Notes: a model not told the origin generated them from the sequence alone. A stretch of DNA of 64,000 nt from Liolophura sinensis (GCF_032854445.1 NC_088301.1:43767116-43831115); one strand, 5' to 3'; positions 25,089-37,837 are shown, counted from the first letter of the stretch. Made by a program: numbers and translations.

Positions 25089-28071
25089 CTAAATATTTCT
25101 AATGTATTCGTCCAGTACACCAACAAAACTGTCAATATCTCTATTGTCCAGGTCCTTCGTCAGGTTGACGGAAGTTAAGAAGTAGTGAACCAGTTTTTTC
25201 TCTTTAAGAACCCTCTGAAGTTGTGGAATACAGTGGTGGAGGCGTGTTCGTAACATCGTATGACACCAGCTCTCATCTGCGGGGAACCCGTCATATTGAT
25301 ATAACATGAACGTTTTAATATGATAGGACGATAAGCCTCGTATGTTGTATTTTTCCTTGGCTTTCTCCAGTATGTACTTTAAGACTCTGAAAACCAGCTT
25401 ACGGCACGACTTCTGGCCGCTGTTAGCGTGCAAAATTATTTCCTTCTCAATATTTGAGAATGAGAGGCGCCATAGTTTATCCCTATTAGGACCAAGCTGC
25501 ATTTCTATAATAAATAAAAACATCACAAAATGATAATTTTACATGCTCTGTCTTACACTCGTGGAGACAAATTAGATCTTTTATATAAGGATGAGTGAAA
25601 TAGCTGTGAAATGGTTTCTGAATTATAAAATTCTGTGGTCAGCTTGAGGGTCAGTCTCGAGACACGTCCATCGAGACCAGAGTCAGCCTTAAAAGAATGT
25701 TAGGTGTATATTAGGCATACTCATGCGAAGGAAGGTGATTTACAAACTCCTAGATATGAAATAAGCACCACATTCGTAGATTTCATTTTCCTTGAAACCA
25801 CGGTATGAAACACCTCATTTTTGTGTCGCTAAACACGCAGCATCTGTAGTTCATGAACGCTGTATACAAAACAATTTTATCTATATCTTAAACCTTACCT
25901 GTGGGAAAAAAACTTGATTTGACTGGCATTTTACGCCGTCCTCAACAATATGGAGGAAAACCGGGTAGAGCCCGGAAAAAACCCACTACTATCCGCAGAT
26001 TGCTGACAGGCCTCCTCACGTACGGCCGGAGAGGACGCGAAATCATAGCGACCGCATTGGTGGGAGGCTCCTTGGTCATAAACTGTTCATTCTGAATATA
26101 TATGTATATGTTATTGTCTCCGCATGGACGTGTAAGTTGAATGGGTGCAATGTGAAGACAAATCAGTGCTTATATTAGTTTTACCTTGTGCTGCAGTCTT
26201 GGCAACCACATGCGTCTTTGCGTCTTGGTATTTCTTCTTGTGTGCTGCGAAGGGAGGAAATTTAGGAAGTTCCATACTTGGCACCAGATCAACGTCGTAG
26301 GTTACGGGACTGGCCACTTCTCTGGGGTAAGCCTGTCTTGTGCAACGGAGATTAAGCGCTGGACTTTTTCTACTTTGTACCACTTCTAACTCTGTAACGG
26401 ACAATAATAGTTTTCATATACACGTGTAGTACCACAACATCAATATTAACTGTTCCTGAAGGAAAATCAGGGGAAACATGACAACATGAAAATTTACACC
26501 AATGAAGTCAAAATAACTTAAAGTCAATGGACTTTCTAAGCACATTTATCTGACAGATTATATAACACTTATTCACATTACATGCATTTATTCGCATTAC
26601 AGGCACTAAAACACTGAGCTTACCAATCTGTCTCGATAAGCGAAATTGTTCCAATGCCTTGGGAAGCAATTTCAAAACATGTGCTTTCAAAGCTTTGGGG
26701 CTCAACCATTTTCCATCGGTTAATAATTCCGACATCGCCGATCGCTTGGGCTCAGGAATTTCAAGAGAACAGTAGTCTGGGCTGGAGGGTGCATAATGAG
26801 CTTCACAGGGAGGCGTGGCGACCATCATCAGATCGAATTCATTTGGCTTGCACACCTGTACGCCGAAGGAAAAGAAAACAACCAACAATCAAAAACAAAT
26901 GACCCAAACAAATGCATCCGAGATGGTCTATATTGATCATGTTCATATTAATTTAGCTGAAAAAAATTTAATCCACAGGGCAACAACCTATAGGTTGATT
27001 ATTTCGAATTTTTATTTTATAGTACAGCTCCTTACTATACAAACTAATACTCACCTTAACTTTTTCATAATACGATCCTGATGTCAGAATTTTCCACTGA
27101 AAATGTGTGTCAATCTTATTTAGATCTTCCACGAAATTTTTCGATATGTCTTTAATAAATTCCGCTCCGTGTTTGATATCCCCTTTGTCCAACTTAACCT
27201 CCTGAATGATTTGGTCTAACGCAGCTTTGGGATCTGGGTTATAGATCGGATCATGTGACATTTCTGGCAGACGCGTGGGCTGGGGTTTACAATTGTGACT
27301 GCCCTGTGTAATCTTTTTACACGTTTCACAGCGCTCGGCAAAAGACAGGTCTTCTCTACCTTTGCATTTGTGTGCCCCAAGACGGTTAAAACTTTTACCA
27401 CATCCTGGGCATTTGTCCTTGGGCTTATCGTCGTCCTTAGATGATTGTTTACCATCGCATTTGTGTGCCCCAAGCCGCACAAAACTTTTACCACATCCTG
27501 GGCATTTGTCCTTGGGCTTATCGTCGTCCTTATGGGATTGTTTACCATCGCATTTGTGTGCCCCAAGCCGCACAAAACTTTTACCACATCCTGGGCATTT
27601 GTCCTTGGGCTTATCGTCGTCCTTAAGGGATTGTTTACCATCGCATTTGTGTGCCCCAAGCCGCACAAAACTTTTACCACATCCTGGGCATTTGTCCTTG
27701 GGCTTATCGTCGTCCTTAGGGGATTGTTTACCATCGCATTTGTGTGCCGCAAGCCGCACAAAACTTTTACCACATCCTGGACATTTGTCCTTGGGCTTAT
27801 CGTCGTCCTTATGGGATTGTTTACCATCGCATTTGTGTGCCGCAAGCCGCACAAAACTTTTACCACATCCTGGGCATTTGTCCTTGGGCTTATCGTCGTC
27901 CTTAAGGGATTGTTTACCATCGCATTTGTGTGCCCCAAGCCGCACAAAACTTTTACCACATCCTGGGCATTTGTCCTTGGGCTTATCGTCGTCCTTATGG
28001 GATTGTTTACCATCGCATTTGTGTGCCGCAAGCCGCACAAAACTTTTACCACATCCTGGGCATTTCTCCAT
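25089..28071 (-). CDS. cGAS-like receptor (Mab-21 nucleotidyltransferase) with N-terminal zinc-finger array
   Basis: Exons 28071-27055, 26855-26624, 26391-26185 and 25504-25089 join in phase to 623 residues. Residues 4-236 are eight C-x2-C-x9-H-x-C fingers (CPGCGKSFVRLAAHKC type) on a 31-residue period with linker KDDDKPKD. A ninth shorter variant (CETC to HNC) lies at 248-261. The catalytic core follows: GSYYEKVK at 332-339 is the nucleotide-gripping GS motif, NEFDLM at 344-349 supplies E345 and D347, and YDVDLVP supplies the third acid (D451). The C-lobe contains WRLSFSNIEKEI (from W497) and LSSYHIKT, closely resembling vertebrate cGAS. The cGAS zinc ribbon (H-x5-CC-x6-C) is absent; only CRK remains there. 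The family makes cyclic dinucleotides on sensing nucleic acid and signals to STING. This member's ligand and product are unknown. The start is the first in-frame ATG; a GTG upstream was not used. An N-terminus this regular is unusual. Confidence 0.93.
25905..26090 (-). mobile_element. Diverged SINE family 1 in intron 3 of the cGLR gene
   Basis: Recognisable blocks are cattttacgccgtcctcaac, accgggtagagcccgg, atccgcagattgctgacagg, ctcacgtacggccggagagg and gcgaccgcattggtgggagg. The tail end is degraded. Confidence 0.85.
27364..28065 (-). repeat. Coding 93-bp tandem repeat (zinc-finger units of cGLR)
   Basis: Units of 93 bp are nearly identical at the DNA level, with seven full units and an eighth that diverges after its finger. 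Variable sites are few: AAH or GAH in the finger, and His, Leu, Pro or Ser in the linker after QS. Linkers run H, L, H, P, L, H, S from the N-terminus, so neighbouring units are shuffled copies and the array was homogenised recently. Because 93 is divisible by three and the unit has few stops, several spurious frames are open on both strands. Confidence 0.97.
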
Positions 28072-28149
28072 TTTCGCGAACAGTTCGTTCGCTGTGAATA
28101 AATGAGCAATTCTTGATACAAAATAGGTTATACTTCCACAGGTAGTCAC

Positions 28150-30640
28150 AAATCATGTCATATAACATCAAGTCATTTGAAATCCAAGCAAACAAGTACC
28201 TTTTACTACTAGTCGTACTTTTTGAAATGCAAACAAGGAAGTTGTGACAACAAATATGACCTGATCAAATGCAAACAAGTCTTGACAAGTAAATCATACT
28301 GTATAAAATATAAGCAAACATGCAGTGCAAGCATTTATGCAATAATCATGAAAACAAGCTGTAACTACTATACATCAACAATGTAATATCCGAGCTGTAG
28401 CTACCAATCATGCGTTTAATCATGTGAAATCCAAGCATGCAGGGTGTATCTACAAATCACATGACTTAAAATCCAAGCAAGCGGGTTGTATCTACAAATC
28501 ACACCATGTAAAATCTAAGCAAGCAGGATATATCTGCAAATCACATGTAAAATCTAAGCAAGCAGGTTGTATCTACAAATCACATCATGTGAAATCTAAA
28601 CAAGCAGGTTATAGCTACAAATCATATCATGCAAAATCTGAGCAAGCAAGTTGTATCTATAAATCACATCATGTGAAATCTAAGCTAGCAGGATGTACCT
28701 ACAATTCACATCATGTGAAATCTAGGAGGCAGGTTGTATCTACAAATCATATGTGAAATCTAAGCAAACTGGTTGTATCTACAAACCACATGTAAAATCT
28801 AAACAAGCAGGTTGTATCTACAATTCACATCATGTCAAATCTAAAAGCAAGTTGTATCTATAAATGACATCATGTGAAATCTAAGCAAACTGGTTGTATC
28901 TACAAATCACATCATGTGAAAGCTAAGCAAGCAAGTAGTATCTACAAATCGCATCATGTGAAATTTAAGTCGGTAGGTATCTACAAATCACGTGAAATCT
29001 AAGCAAGCAGGCTGTATCTACAAACCACATCATGTGAAATCTAAGCAAGCAAGTAGTATCTACAAATCACATCATGTGAAATTTAAGTAGGTAGGTTGTA
29101 TGTACAATTCACATCATGTGAAATCTAAGAGCAAGTTGTATCTATAAATGACATCATGTGAAATCTAAGCTAGCAGGTTATATCTACCAGTCACATCATG
29201 TGAAAGCTAAGTAGCAGGTTGTATCTACAATTCACATCATGTGAAATCTAAGCAAGCGGGTAGTAGCTACAAATCACATCATGTAAAATCTGAGCAAGTG
29301 GGTTGTAGCTACAAATTACATCATGTAAAATCTGAGCAAGCAAGTTGTATCTACAAATCACATCATGTGAAATATAAGCTAGCAGGCTGTATCTACAATT
29401 CACATCATGTGAAATCTAAGCTCGCAGGTTGTATCTACAAATCATATGTGAAATCTAAGCAAACTGGTTAAAGTTTCTATAAATATCACATGTGAAATCC
29501 AAGCAAGCAAGTAGTATCTACAAATCACATCATGTGAAATCTAAGCAAGCAAGTAGTATCTACAGATCACATCATGTGAAATCTAAGCAAAAGGGTTGTA
29601 TCTACAAATCGCTTCATATGAAATCTAAGCAAGCGGGCTGTATCTACAGTTGACATCATGTAAAATCTAAGCAAGCAGGTTGTATCTACAAATCACATGA
29701 TGTAAAATGTATTCAAGCAGGTTGTATCTACAAATCCCATGTTAAATCTAAGCAAGCTGTATATACAAATCGCATCATGTGAAATCTAAGCAAGCAGGTT
29801 TTATCTACAAATCACATCATGTAAAATGTATTCAAGCAGGTTGTGTCGACAAATCGCATCATGTGAAATCTAAGCAAGCAGGTTGTATCTACAGATCACA
29901 TCATGTAAAATCTAAGCAAGCAGGTTTCATCTACAAATCACATGTGAAATCTAAGCAAACAGTTTGTATCTACAAATCACATCATGTAAAATCTAAGCAA
30001 GCAAGTTGTATCTACAATTCACATCTTGTGAAATCTAAGCTAGCAGGTTGTATCTACAATTCACATCGTGTGAAATCTAAGCCAGCGGGTTGTATCTACA
30101 AATCACATAGTATGAAAACTAAGCTAGCAGGTTGTATCTACAATTCACATCATGTGACATCTAAGCAAACAAGTTGTATCTATAGAACTCATATCATGTA
30201 AAATTTAAGCTAACAGGTTGTATCTATAATTCGCATCACGTAAGATCTAAGCCAGCAGGATGTACCTCCAAATCACATTATGGGAAATCTAAGTAGCAGG
30301 TTGTATCTACAAATCACATGTGAAATCTAAGCAAGCAGGCTGTATCTACAAATCGCACCATGTGAAATCTAAGCAAGCAGGTTGTATCTACAAATCACAT
30401 CATGTAAACTCTAAAAAGCAGGTTTGTATCTATGCATATCACATCATGTGAAATCTGAGCAAACAACTTTCGGGAATAAAACTATACCGAGTGAAATCCA
30501 AGCAACCACGTTGTCTTGTGAAATCCATGAAAGTAAGTTCTGGCTACTAATCATATCAAATGAAATTCAAGGACATCATGTAAATTTCAGACAAGTTGTG
30601 ACTGTTAACCATACATATTAAACCCTAGAAAGCTTGTGAA
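28150..30640. repeat. 42-bp minisatellite abutting the cGLR 5' end
   Basis: Around fifty tandem units of about 42 bp, with the core aaatctaagcaagcaggttg followed by tatctacaaatcacatcatg. Shorter units lack the catcat piece. The middle (about 28420-30460) is homogeneous and the two edges are decayed, with recognisable traces (tgaaatccaagcaaacaagt) starting some 80 bases upstream of the cGLR start codon. Open plus-strand frames reading KSKQAGCIYKSHHV are artefacts of this array. Confidence 0.95.
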
Positions 30641-30775
30641 AGTTGTGATGACAAAGCATGTCACGTGAAATCCACGTGGAAGAACTTTAACGACTTGGAG
30701 ATTGTCTCAAAATGTAACATGAGGGTCGTTGACCGCGCGTGAGTGTATAGATATTGTCTGTGTGCGTCACCTGGT

Positions 30776-31035
30776 ATTTATTTATTTGGTTGGTGTTTTA
30801 CGCCGTACACAGAATATTTCACATATACGGCGCTGGTCAGCCTTATGGTGGGAGGAAACCTGGCACAGCTCGTGGGAAAACCACCACTATCCACACGTTG
30901 CTGGTAGACCTTCCCTCGTACAGCAGGAGAGGAAGTCAGCATGAGCTGAACTCACAGCGAGTGTATTGGTGAGCGGCTCCTGTGTCATAACGCTGCGCCA
31001 GCGCGATAACCAACTGAGCCACGGAGGCGTCTGTC
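30776..31035 (-). mobile_element. Full-length SINE family 1
   Basis: Tail tatttatttatttggttggt, body with atggtgggaggaaacc, B-box part gagctgaactcacagcgag, and head with gcgataaccaactgagccac followed by ggaggcg. In the reverse sense this gives an A-box-like tggctcagttgg. Confidence 0.93.
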
Positions 31036-31159
31036 ACCTGGTACCCTTATTGTATTTTCACAAGTACAGTCAGAGTTAAAGGATTACCTATCATGCTTGT
31101 GATAATACAAATGAATACAGTTCGTAAATGTATGCTTCATATAACTATGGCTATACTGA

Positions 31160-31265
31160 CTGATTGATTGATTTATTGATTTGATTGACGTTTTACACTG
31201 TTCTCACTTCTGTACGAAGGCGGCCAGCACTATGTGGTTGGCGGATACCTGGCAGAGCCGATTGC
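31160..31265 (-). mobile_element. SINE family 1 fragment
   Basis: A second copy just after the full-length one: gattgatttattgatttgat, ttgacgttttacactgttct, ggcggccagcactatg and ctggcagagcc, then lost. Confidence 0.85.
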
Positions 31266-34200
31266 ATTGGCTAGACTTTCCACTATCCTCATAAAATAGT
31301 CGGCCTTTAGTGATTAAATATTTTCTTATAAACTTGCAACTAAGAATACATAAAACACAGTGCCAAAAACCCGGATTTTATGGATTAGATGCAGAAAGTT
31401 ATCTTTTTAGCTGGTCAGTATACGACGTCATGGTGATTAGGCAGGCGTAACGTTACAACCTCTTTGAGAAACAGACAGATTTATACTAAATATAACTTGT
31501 TACCATGTACTTGTAAGTAAAATTTAGATGTTGTTAGACCCCATATAACGTATATACACATATGTACTTCTTCACTCATCTGTTAATGACCATTTTCACT
31601 ATCACTATTACGATCACTATTATAGAATTTCACTCTAAGGATTAGCCCATAGCTTAGCCCAAATGCCTATACCTGTCTTTTTTTCGAGGCAAAAACTCAA
31701 CGTGAATTATCACTATATTTGTACAGGTTGTAGAGTACTTACCTAGCTAGATTAACTGTTATGTACCTTTGTGGCTTACAGTTACTCTCTTATAAAGCTT
31801 TACCATGTGTCTTCTGTATAAAAACATCACACTGTAGGTACAAAGCCCATATGTATTTTCACTCACGCACTAGCCCACATGTGTATGTGGGCTACCGTAC
31901 TCACAATATGTAACTGGAATCCAAACCGAAAGTAAAACAAACGGCGTCAAAATTGACTCATGCAAAGTTTTTTGAAGTGGGACGGGCTTGTGTTCCAGGG
32001 CTGTATACGCGTGAAGCAAAAAGATGAAACAAGATATGATACTTTACCATGCATGGCTCAACACACGTAATGAAATTTTCCAAGCTGATTCACAAAGGCC
32101 CACACGATTGACACAACAATAGGGTCATGCTCAGAGGTTGGCCCTGTATGAAGAAACATCTAACCATGTCCTTGGAGTTACCTTCCCATTAATTGGTTCC
32201 CAGCCATAAGCCGAATGGATGAACCAATTCTCTGTATGGGTAGGTCTGGTGCATAATTATTATACACAATGATTACACGGCAGCTAAACCGTCCACGAAT
32301 GTTGTGACAGATAGTTGAATAAGGTAAATTGCTGTGAATATGGTAACAGGTAACGAATTACCCCAAAAGGGTATAGTACACTGAACTTGGAACCAGGTAT
32401 TCATAATAATAACAGTGTGACTAATAGGGCAATAGTGATGAAAATAGCATAGGTAGCACAGAAAAAAAGACAGAAAGACCAAAATATGTCAATGGCGGGG
32501 TGAACCAGATATATAGTGAGTTGAACACAATGACGAATAATGAATTGGTGGTTTGAGTAGCGTTACGGGTATTTAGTGGACCCGAAAGGGTAATGGGATC
32601 GAATGAGAGACAGGTATATAGTGGTGAGTTGAATGGGATGAAAAGCTCCAGAAGAAGGTAATGTTGCAACTCTTATTAAAATAAATTACCCCTATTGAAA
32701 TATTTTTTTTCAACGTTTCAATAAGCATTACATTGGAACTCTTAATGGAATAATTATTTCAATACGCCTTGCAATGGCAATCTTTATTGAAATATTTCTG
32801 ACTTCATTTCACTAAAACACATTTATACGCATTGTTGAAGATTATTGAAATAGTTTCAGAACGATTATGTGAAAAAATTAAATCATTCCAAGATAGCACA
32901 GCAAACAGTTTAAAACGAAAATAACTGAACCATGACATGTGTTTGCATGCATAATTTTCGCTTCATTTCACTTTTGTCACTGGTTGTATTTGTGGGTGAA
33001 TGGATGTTTTTGTATTGCCTTACCCTTTATTTATTAGTCCCAAACCCGTATCCGGGGAATTATATGTTTCCATACCATCAGTCAGTCTGTCTGTCCGACA
33101 GTCTATCACAAAAGCTTTCCAAACATTATTTCAAAATGTACACGGTACGGATTTTGAAATTATGTTCGAGTTTCCAACACCCATGTCATAACTGAACACA
33201 TTATGGAATATTTCCGGAAATTTTTGAGTACCCATCATAATACTGAATTGCAACTAAGATTGAGTTTCAAAAACCTATGTCTAATGTGGACATCATTATA
33301 GAAATTTTTATGCAAACAGTTTTAATTTAATTTTATTAAAAAGACCATTATTTCAGTACATGTGGCATGAACATTTGTACTTCAAAAACAGCCTACGCTA
33401 AGTAACTCTCATAAAAAGAAAGGAAAACAATAAAATGAACTATATGTCAAACTCCATGAAAAATGTTCAGGTGGTTGGATTTATTTTAAAGTTGAACTCG
33501 ACGAAGTTTGTCAGGCGGCTCCATTTCAATCAATTGACCAGTCCCATCTAAGAGAGCTAACTCATAAACAGATATAAATATGTATGACCAAGGACAGACA
33601 AAAACATGCCGAAAAAAATTGTAGTTTACCGTGTTTAGTTTACCGAGAAAATATATTTGCAGTAGTGTGATGTTTTATTCGGCGAAGGGGCCTGTTTGTG
33701 TTATAAGTACATATAATTTCCGAAACCTGAAAAATGGAGGGGGGAGAGAGATATGCTCCCCACCCCACTTCAAAAGTGAGGGGGCAACATGGCCTCCTTG
33801 TACTCTGCAATGAAAGCTTTAGCTGAAGCGTTTTCATTTCTCTCAGAGATCACGTCGTTCATATTTACGGACAAACGGACATATGTATAGTGATGACATG
33901 ATGTCCCGATGGTAAAAAAAAAAATGAGGCTTTGTCTATGACCATCCTGCTTGTATAAAACGGTGCCCTTTCTCGTGGCAATCAGCGATAATGATTGTAG
34001 TCTTATGGGTGGGTATAATCGTATGGTATAAAAGCACCAGTTGTGACACCTACATGTACAGATTACACCTAGTTGGTTATGCATTCTATATCCATGAGTA
34101 CGTATTAGGCGTCTCACTCAATCCCAGCTACTACATAACCGGTATTTATGTCTATATATGGCCGTGTTTACCACATCTATTTATCTCTCACTACTGCCTC

Positions 34201-34555
34201 CCGGAAACGGGACTAATCGCGTGCGTGTGAGATCTTCTATATGTTGGTCACCTATTCAACTGCAGATTCAAATTATTACAAAACCCCTCATCCGCTTTAA
34301 TTACTAGGCTACCATTATAGGCCTGTAGATACCGGTAGGAGTATGTACCTCTGCACATATAGAGCACTTACAAGTACAACCATGTTTGTCACCTGCAATC
34401 GTGTAACTGAGATGCAGAATATCACACGCCGAATACACATAAAATTTCACACAACATGTCTGCAAGATACCCATCCAGCCGTAGTTTTGAACATCAGGCC
34501 TAGTCCATCTCTGCGGTTTTGGGCTCATTTGTTCAAAGGTGTATTAGTAGTAGTA
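31266..34555. other. Gene-free AT-rich stretch
   Basis: No open frame with a domain and no strong repeat was found. Two loosely similar stretches around 32500 and 32610 (atatatagtgagttgaa against tatatagtggtgagttgaat) suggest a decayed short duplication. Confidence 0.5.
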
Positions 34556-34795
34556 CGGGGGCCTCCGTGGTTAGCGTGCCAGCAGCCTCTCGCCAGTGTG
34601 GTCGATGTGACTTCAAGTTCAGCTCATGCTGGCTTCCTCTCCGACCGTATATGTGAAGGTCTCTCAGCAACCTGCGGGTGGCCATACGCTCCTCCAGGCT
34701 CTGATCGGTTTCCTCTCACCATAATGCTGACCGCCGTCGTATAAGTGAAATATTCTTGAGTATGGCGTAAAACACCAATCAAATAAACAAATAAA
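34556..34795 (+). mobile_element. SINE family 1 (plus orientation)
   Basis: The head starts at ggggcctccgtggttagcgt, then the B-box zone cttcaagttcagctcatgct, the central part ctctgatcggtttcctctca, and the tail gtaaaacaccaatcaaataa. The head is shorter than in other copies. Confidence 0.9.
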
Positions 34796-35789
34796 TTTAA
34801 TTAAGCTGGGGATAATGATACGCTTTAAGATTTAAGCCTAACTTAATACCCAGTTCATGTAAACTTTTAATACATTTTTCAACATCAGGGTTCTACCGCA
34901 TGGAAGAAAATGCGATTCACCCCAGTAAACCCTGACTTTTGGCAAGTTAAACCAACCGATCTTCGCTGGCCACAAATCAGTTAACCGATATTCAACGGCT
35001 CCATGGTGTCTTCAGTAAAGGATATTAGTCAGGTTACTGGGCGATCCCAGGAAGAGCCATGCACTTAAATAGGAAACCGTCACCTCTGAATGTACTGTAT
35101 ATGTAGGCCTAAATGTACATACATGTATATCTACAGGCCTGATGCTCATTGAAGAAAACAATTTTTAGGCCATGATTCACATGACATTAAACTTTTGTTT
35201 ACACCTGTACCCACAAAAAGACCTTTTCTTAGAGATAAACAAACATTGGCATAGTGAATCAGCGAATAGCCTTTACTCTTTCTTTCAAATACAATAGTAG
35301 AATACATATCACAGACACACATACCACCATTAAAATCAGTCTCATCTAGATATTTTTCAGACATCCAATGATGTGAGAATGTAAAATTTCAAATATAACT
35401 AGATTTACAGCTGACAACTAACATCTGTTATAATCCCCTTGCCAGATAACCGTCGACATGACAACATAGCATTGTACTGCGAAGGGCATATCAAGAGCTA
35501 ACCTTTCAAGACTGCCAAAAAACATACACCTATTATTTCTAAACAAGTCAGTATCAGGTGTGATTTTAATCAGACTCAGACACATTACATATATATGTTT
35601 GCCTTCATCGTGAAGGCTGTGTGTTGTTATAAAAATAAAGGACAGATTTTCTTTATGAAGGCTTCAACCATCAATTTATATGGTAAACCATCTACTGGTT
35701 TGTATCAACACATAGTGTATAAGGCATTTTAATATTAATGTACGAGTATTCAGCTACATGACTATGTGTTTGACTGTGGCATTATGTCG
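34796..35789. other. Gene-free stretch
   Basis: Nothing recognisable on either strand. The short minus frame at 35146-35364 has no domain. Confidence 0.45.
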
Positions 35790-35895
35790 TACTTACAAAT
35801 ATTTCACTTATACTTTCACTTACTGATGCCAGCATTATGGTGGGAGGAAACTGAGCAGAGCCCACGGAAAACCCATGACAATCCACATGGTTTAC
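35790..35895 (-). mobile_element. SINE family 1 fragment
   Basis: The central part is visible: atttcacttata, ccagcattatggtgggagga, gagcagagcccacgg and aaacccatgacaatccac. Both ends are lost. Confidence 0.8.
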
Positions 35896-36185
35896 ATAAC
35901 TATTCCTTGTACATACATTTTTGCCTTGCTTTGTATGAGAATTGCACAATATCTGTAGGGAGACAATTTATGATCATGCCACACGAGTATGTGTGTGTAG
36001 ATCTGCTAAAAACCGCAATACACCTTAAAATTTTACATGTTAATACAATAGTCAGAAAACAACATTACTTCTACATTCGAATTTTCTTTTTTTTTTTTTT
36101 TTTTTTCATTTTTTTTAAAGAACTCATTGCCACAGTCCCAGACTTAATACTAGTGACCCGAGGCTAACTGGCTCCACGTCCAATT

Positions 36186-36437
36186 ATGATTGATTGATTG
36201 TTGTTTTACGCCGTACTCAAGAATATTTCACTTATACGACGGCGGCCAGCATTATGGTGGGTGGAAACCGGGCAGAGCCCGGGGGAAACCCACGACCATC
36301 CGCAGGTTGCTGCCAGGCCTTCTCACGTACGGCCGCCAGCATGAGCTGGACTTGAACTCAGAGCGACCGCATTGGTGAGAGACTCCTGGGTCATTACGCT
36401 GCGCTAGCGCTTTAACCGACTGAGCCACGGAGGCCCC
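36186..36437 (-). mobile_element. Full-length SINE family 1 (best-preserved copy)
   Basis: Tail gattgattgattgttgtttt, body gacggcggccagcattatgg, gggcagagcccgggggaaacc, atccgcaggttgctgccagg, B-box region gacttgaactcagagcgacc and head ctttaaccgactgagccacg. Read in reverse, the head is a good tRNA-like promoter (A box tggctcagtcgg, B box gagttcaagtcc). A 20-T run at 36087-36106 lies just outside. Confidence 0.95.
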
Positions 36438-37837
36438 TCGTCCAATTATGGTTCTGTTTCAAACTAAGAGCCATGGGATTGTGTAAAGGTGTATACTAAG
36501 ATCATTAAGTATGAATCAAAAGCTTACAATACTGGTGATAAACATGCACTATTCAAAAGTAATCACAGATAAAGAAGTAGATAAGAAGTATTGAAAAATA
36601 TTCTGGGTGATTGATGTGTGACAGCTTTAAAATAATTTGATCGTCCACTGTATACTCCCGTGGAATCAAGTGAGATTAAAAATCATCTGGTCCTACAGTT
36701 ATGAATCACCGAGTAAAATATGATGTTAAGTCTAAACCCATATCTAACCAAAAATATAAGTGTTAAACACATAAGTGTCTAAAGAGGTGGGGAAATACGC
36801 ATGGATGTTGGCAAATCTGCCTATCACAACTGTATCATATCTCATGCAACATGATTCTTACACTATAATGACACAAATCTCTTTCAGATAAGCAGAGTTT
36901 ACAACCAGTCAATTAAAAACTTAAAATTGCAAACCACGCACACAATCACACATATAATACAGTGAAATGAAAAAATAAAATAAAAGAAAAAAATACAAAA
37001 ATTACACATCATTAAAACCAGCATAAAATTGGTGCTGAAATCTTCTTTATGTAAAACACCAGCAAAATATTTCAATATCTGTGTCTATAAGCTAAATATA
37101 AATTTAAAACTGTTTCTTAAAGCATATTTTACTACATTTAAATACAAATTAAATGCATCTGTCTGCTCCTTAAAAGTTTAGTTTTTGCTTAACTAACTTC
37201 ATAGCTATTAAAATTTAGGCTATGTCATCGTAAAAAAAAAGTGATTTTTCCTGTTTTCATGCCGGTATGGAACGTGTAAAATCATACCTTACGCGCGTAC
37301 AAATATATCTTTTTTGATTGACTCCCACACATGATAAATGCATTTTTAAAATAAAGTTTTAAAGACTCATCTGGCTAAAATTGAATAAAAATAAAATTGA
37401 GGCATGTTGTATCAGTATTAAAACTTTCAGAATTTTATACAAGACAAGAACAGAGGAATATTAAATATGTATATGTTAATTTTACAAAATATTAAATTAA
37501 GAAGTAATGCACTCAATAAGAATTACATATTCAAAACACAGTCATCAAACCATCGATCTTCAGATATTTTGAATTCAAAAATGTTAACTTTGAATGTTTT
37601 TACCTTTTCAAATGTAGGCTACATTGCTACTGATTTATCACACAATAAAGTGGAATAAAAGAAGTTGCTTGTACCCTTTATGTAGTTTAAGATACATTTT
37701 CATCCAGCAAGGAGTAATATGAGATTATTTAAGTACCAAAATTTTGACATTTCTTGACAACATGTATAACAGCCACCATATATACAAGTGTTTATAATAT
37801 TATTATTCCTCTTAGTTTCCATGACTTTATGGTCCTT
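36438..37837. other. Very AT-rich region downstream of EBP
   Basis: This probably includes the EBP 3' untranslated region next to 37838. The only open frames are short and low in complexity. Confidence 0.5.

Noticed and set aside
27362-28105. Plus-strand open frames of 218-247 residues and a second minus frame of 301 residues
   Set aside because: Shadows of the 93-bp coding array; only the frame with Cys/His fingers continues into the conserved nucleotidyltransferase.
28072-28149. Extension of the cGLR protein by 26 residues from an upstream GTG
   Set aside because: The first in-frame ATG is at 28071, immediately before the first finger; the upstream part looks like leader.
28424-30621. Plus-strand frames reading KSKQAGCIYKSHHV repeats
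   Set aside because: Artefacts of the 42-bp minisatellite, interrupted whenever unit length changes.
28150-30640. CRISPR-like array
   Set aside because: Units are contiguous without unique spacers and the context is a eukaryotic gene; it is a minisatellite.
34343-34744. 133-residue plus-strand frame
   Set aside because: Its second half is translated SINE sequence.
35766-36167. 133-residue plus-strand frame with a poly-Phe run
   Set aside because: It is built from a SINE fragment and the 20-T run.
36186-36437. tRNA gene
   Set aside because: A- and B-box-like parts belong to a SINE head; no clover-leaf could be formed by eye.
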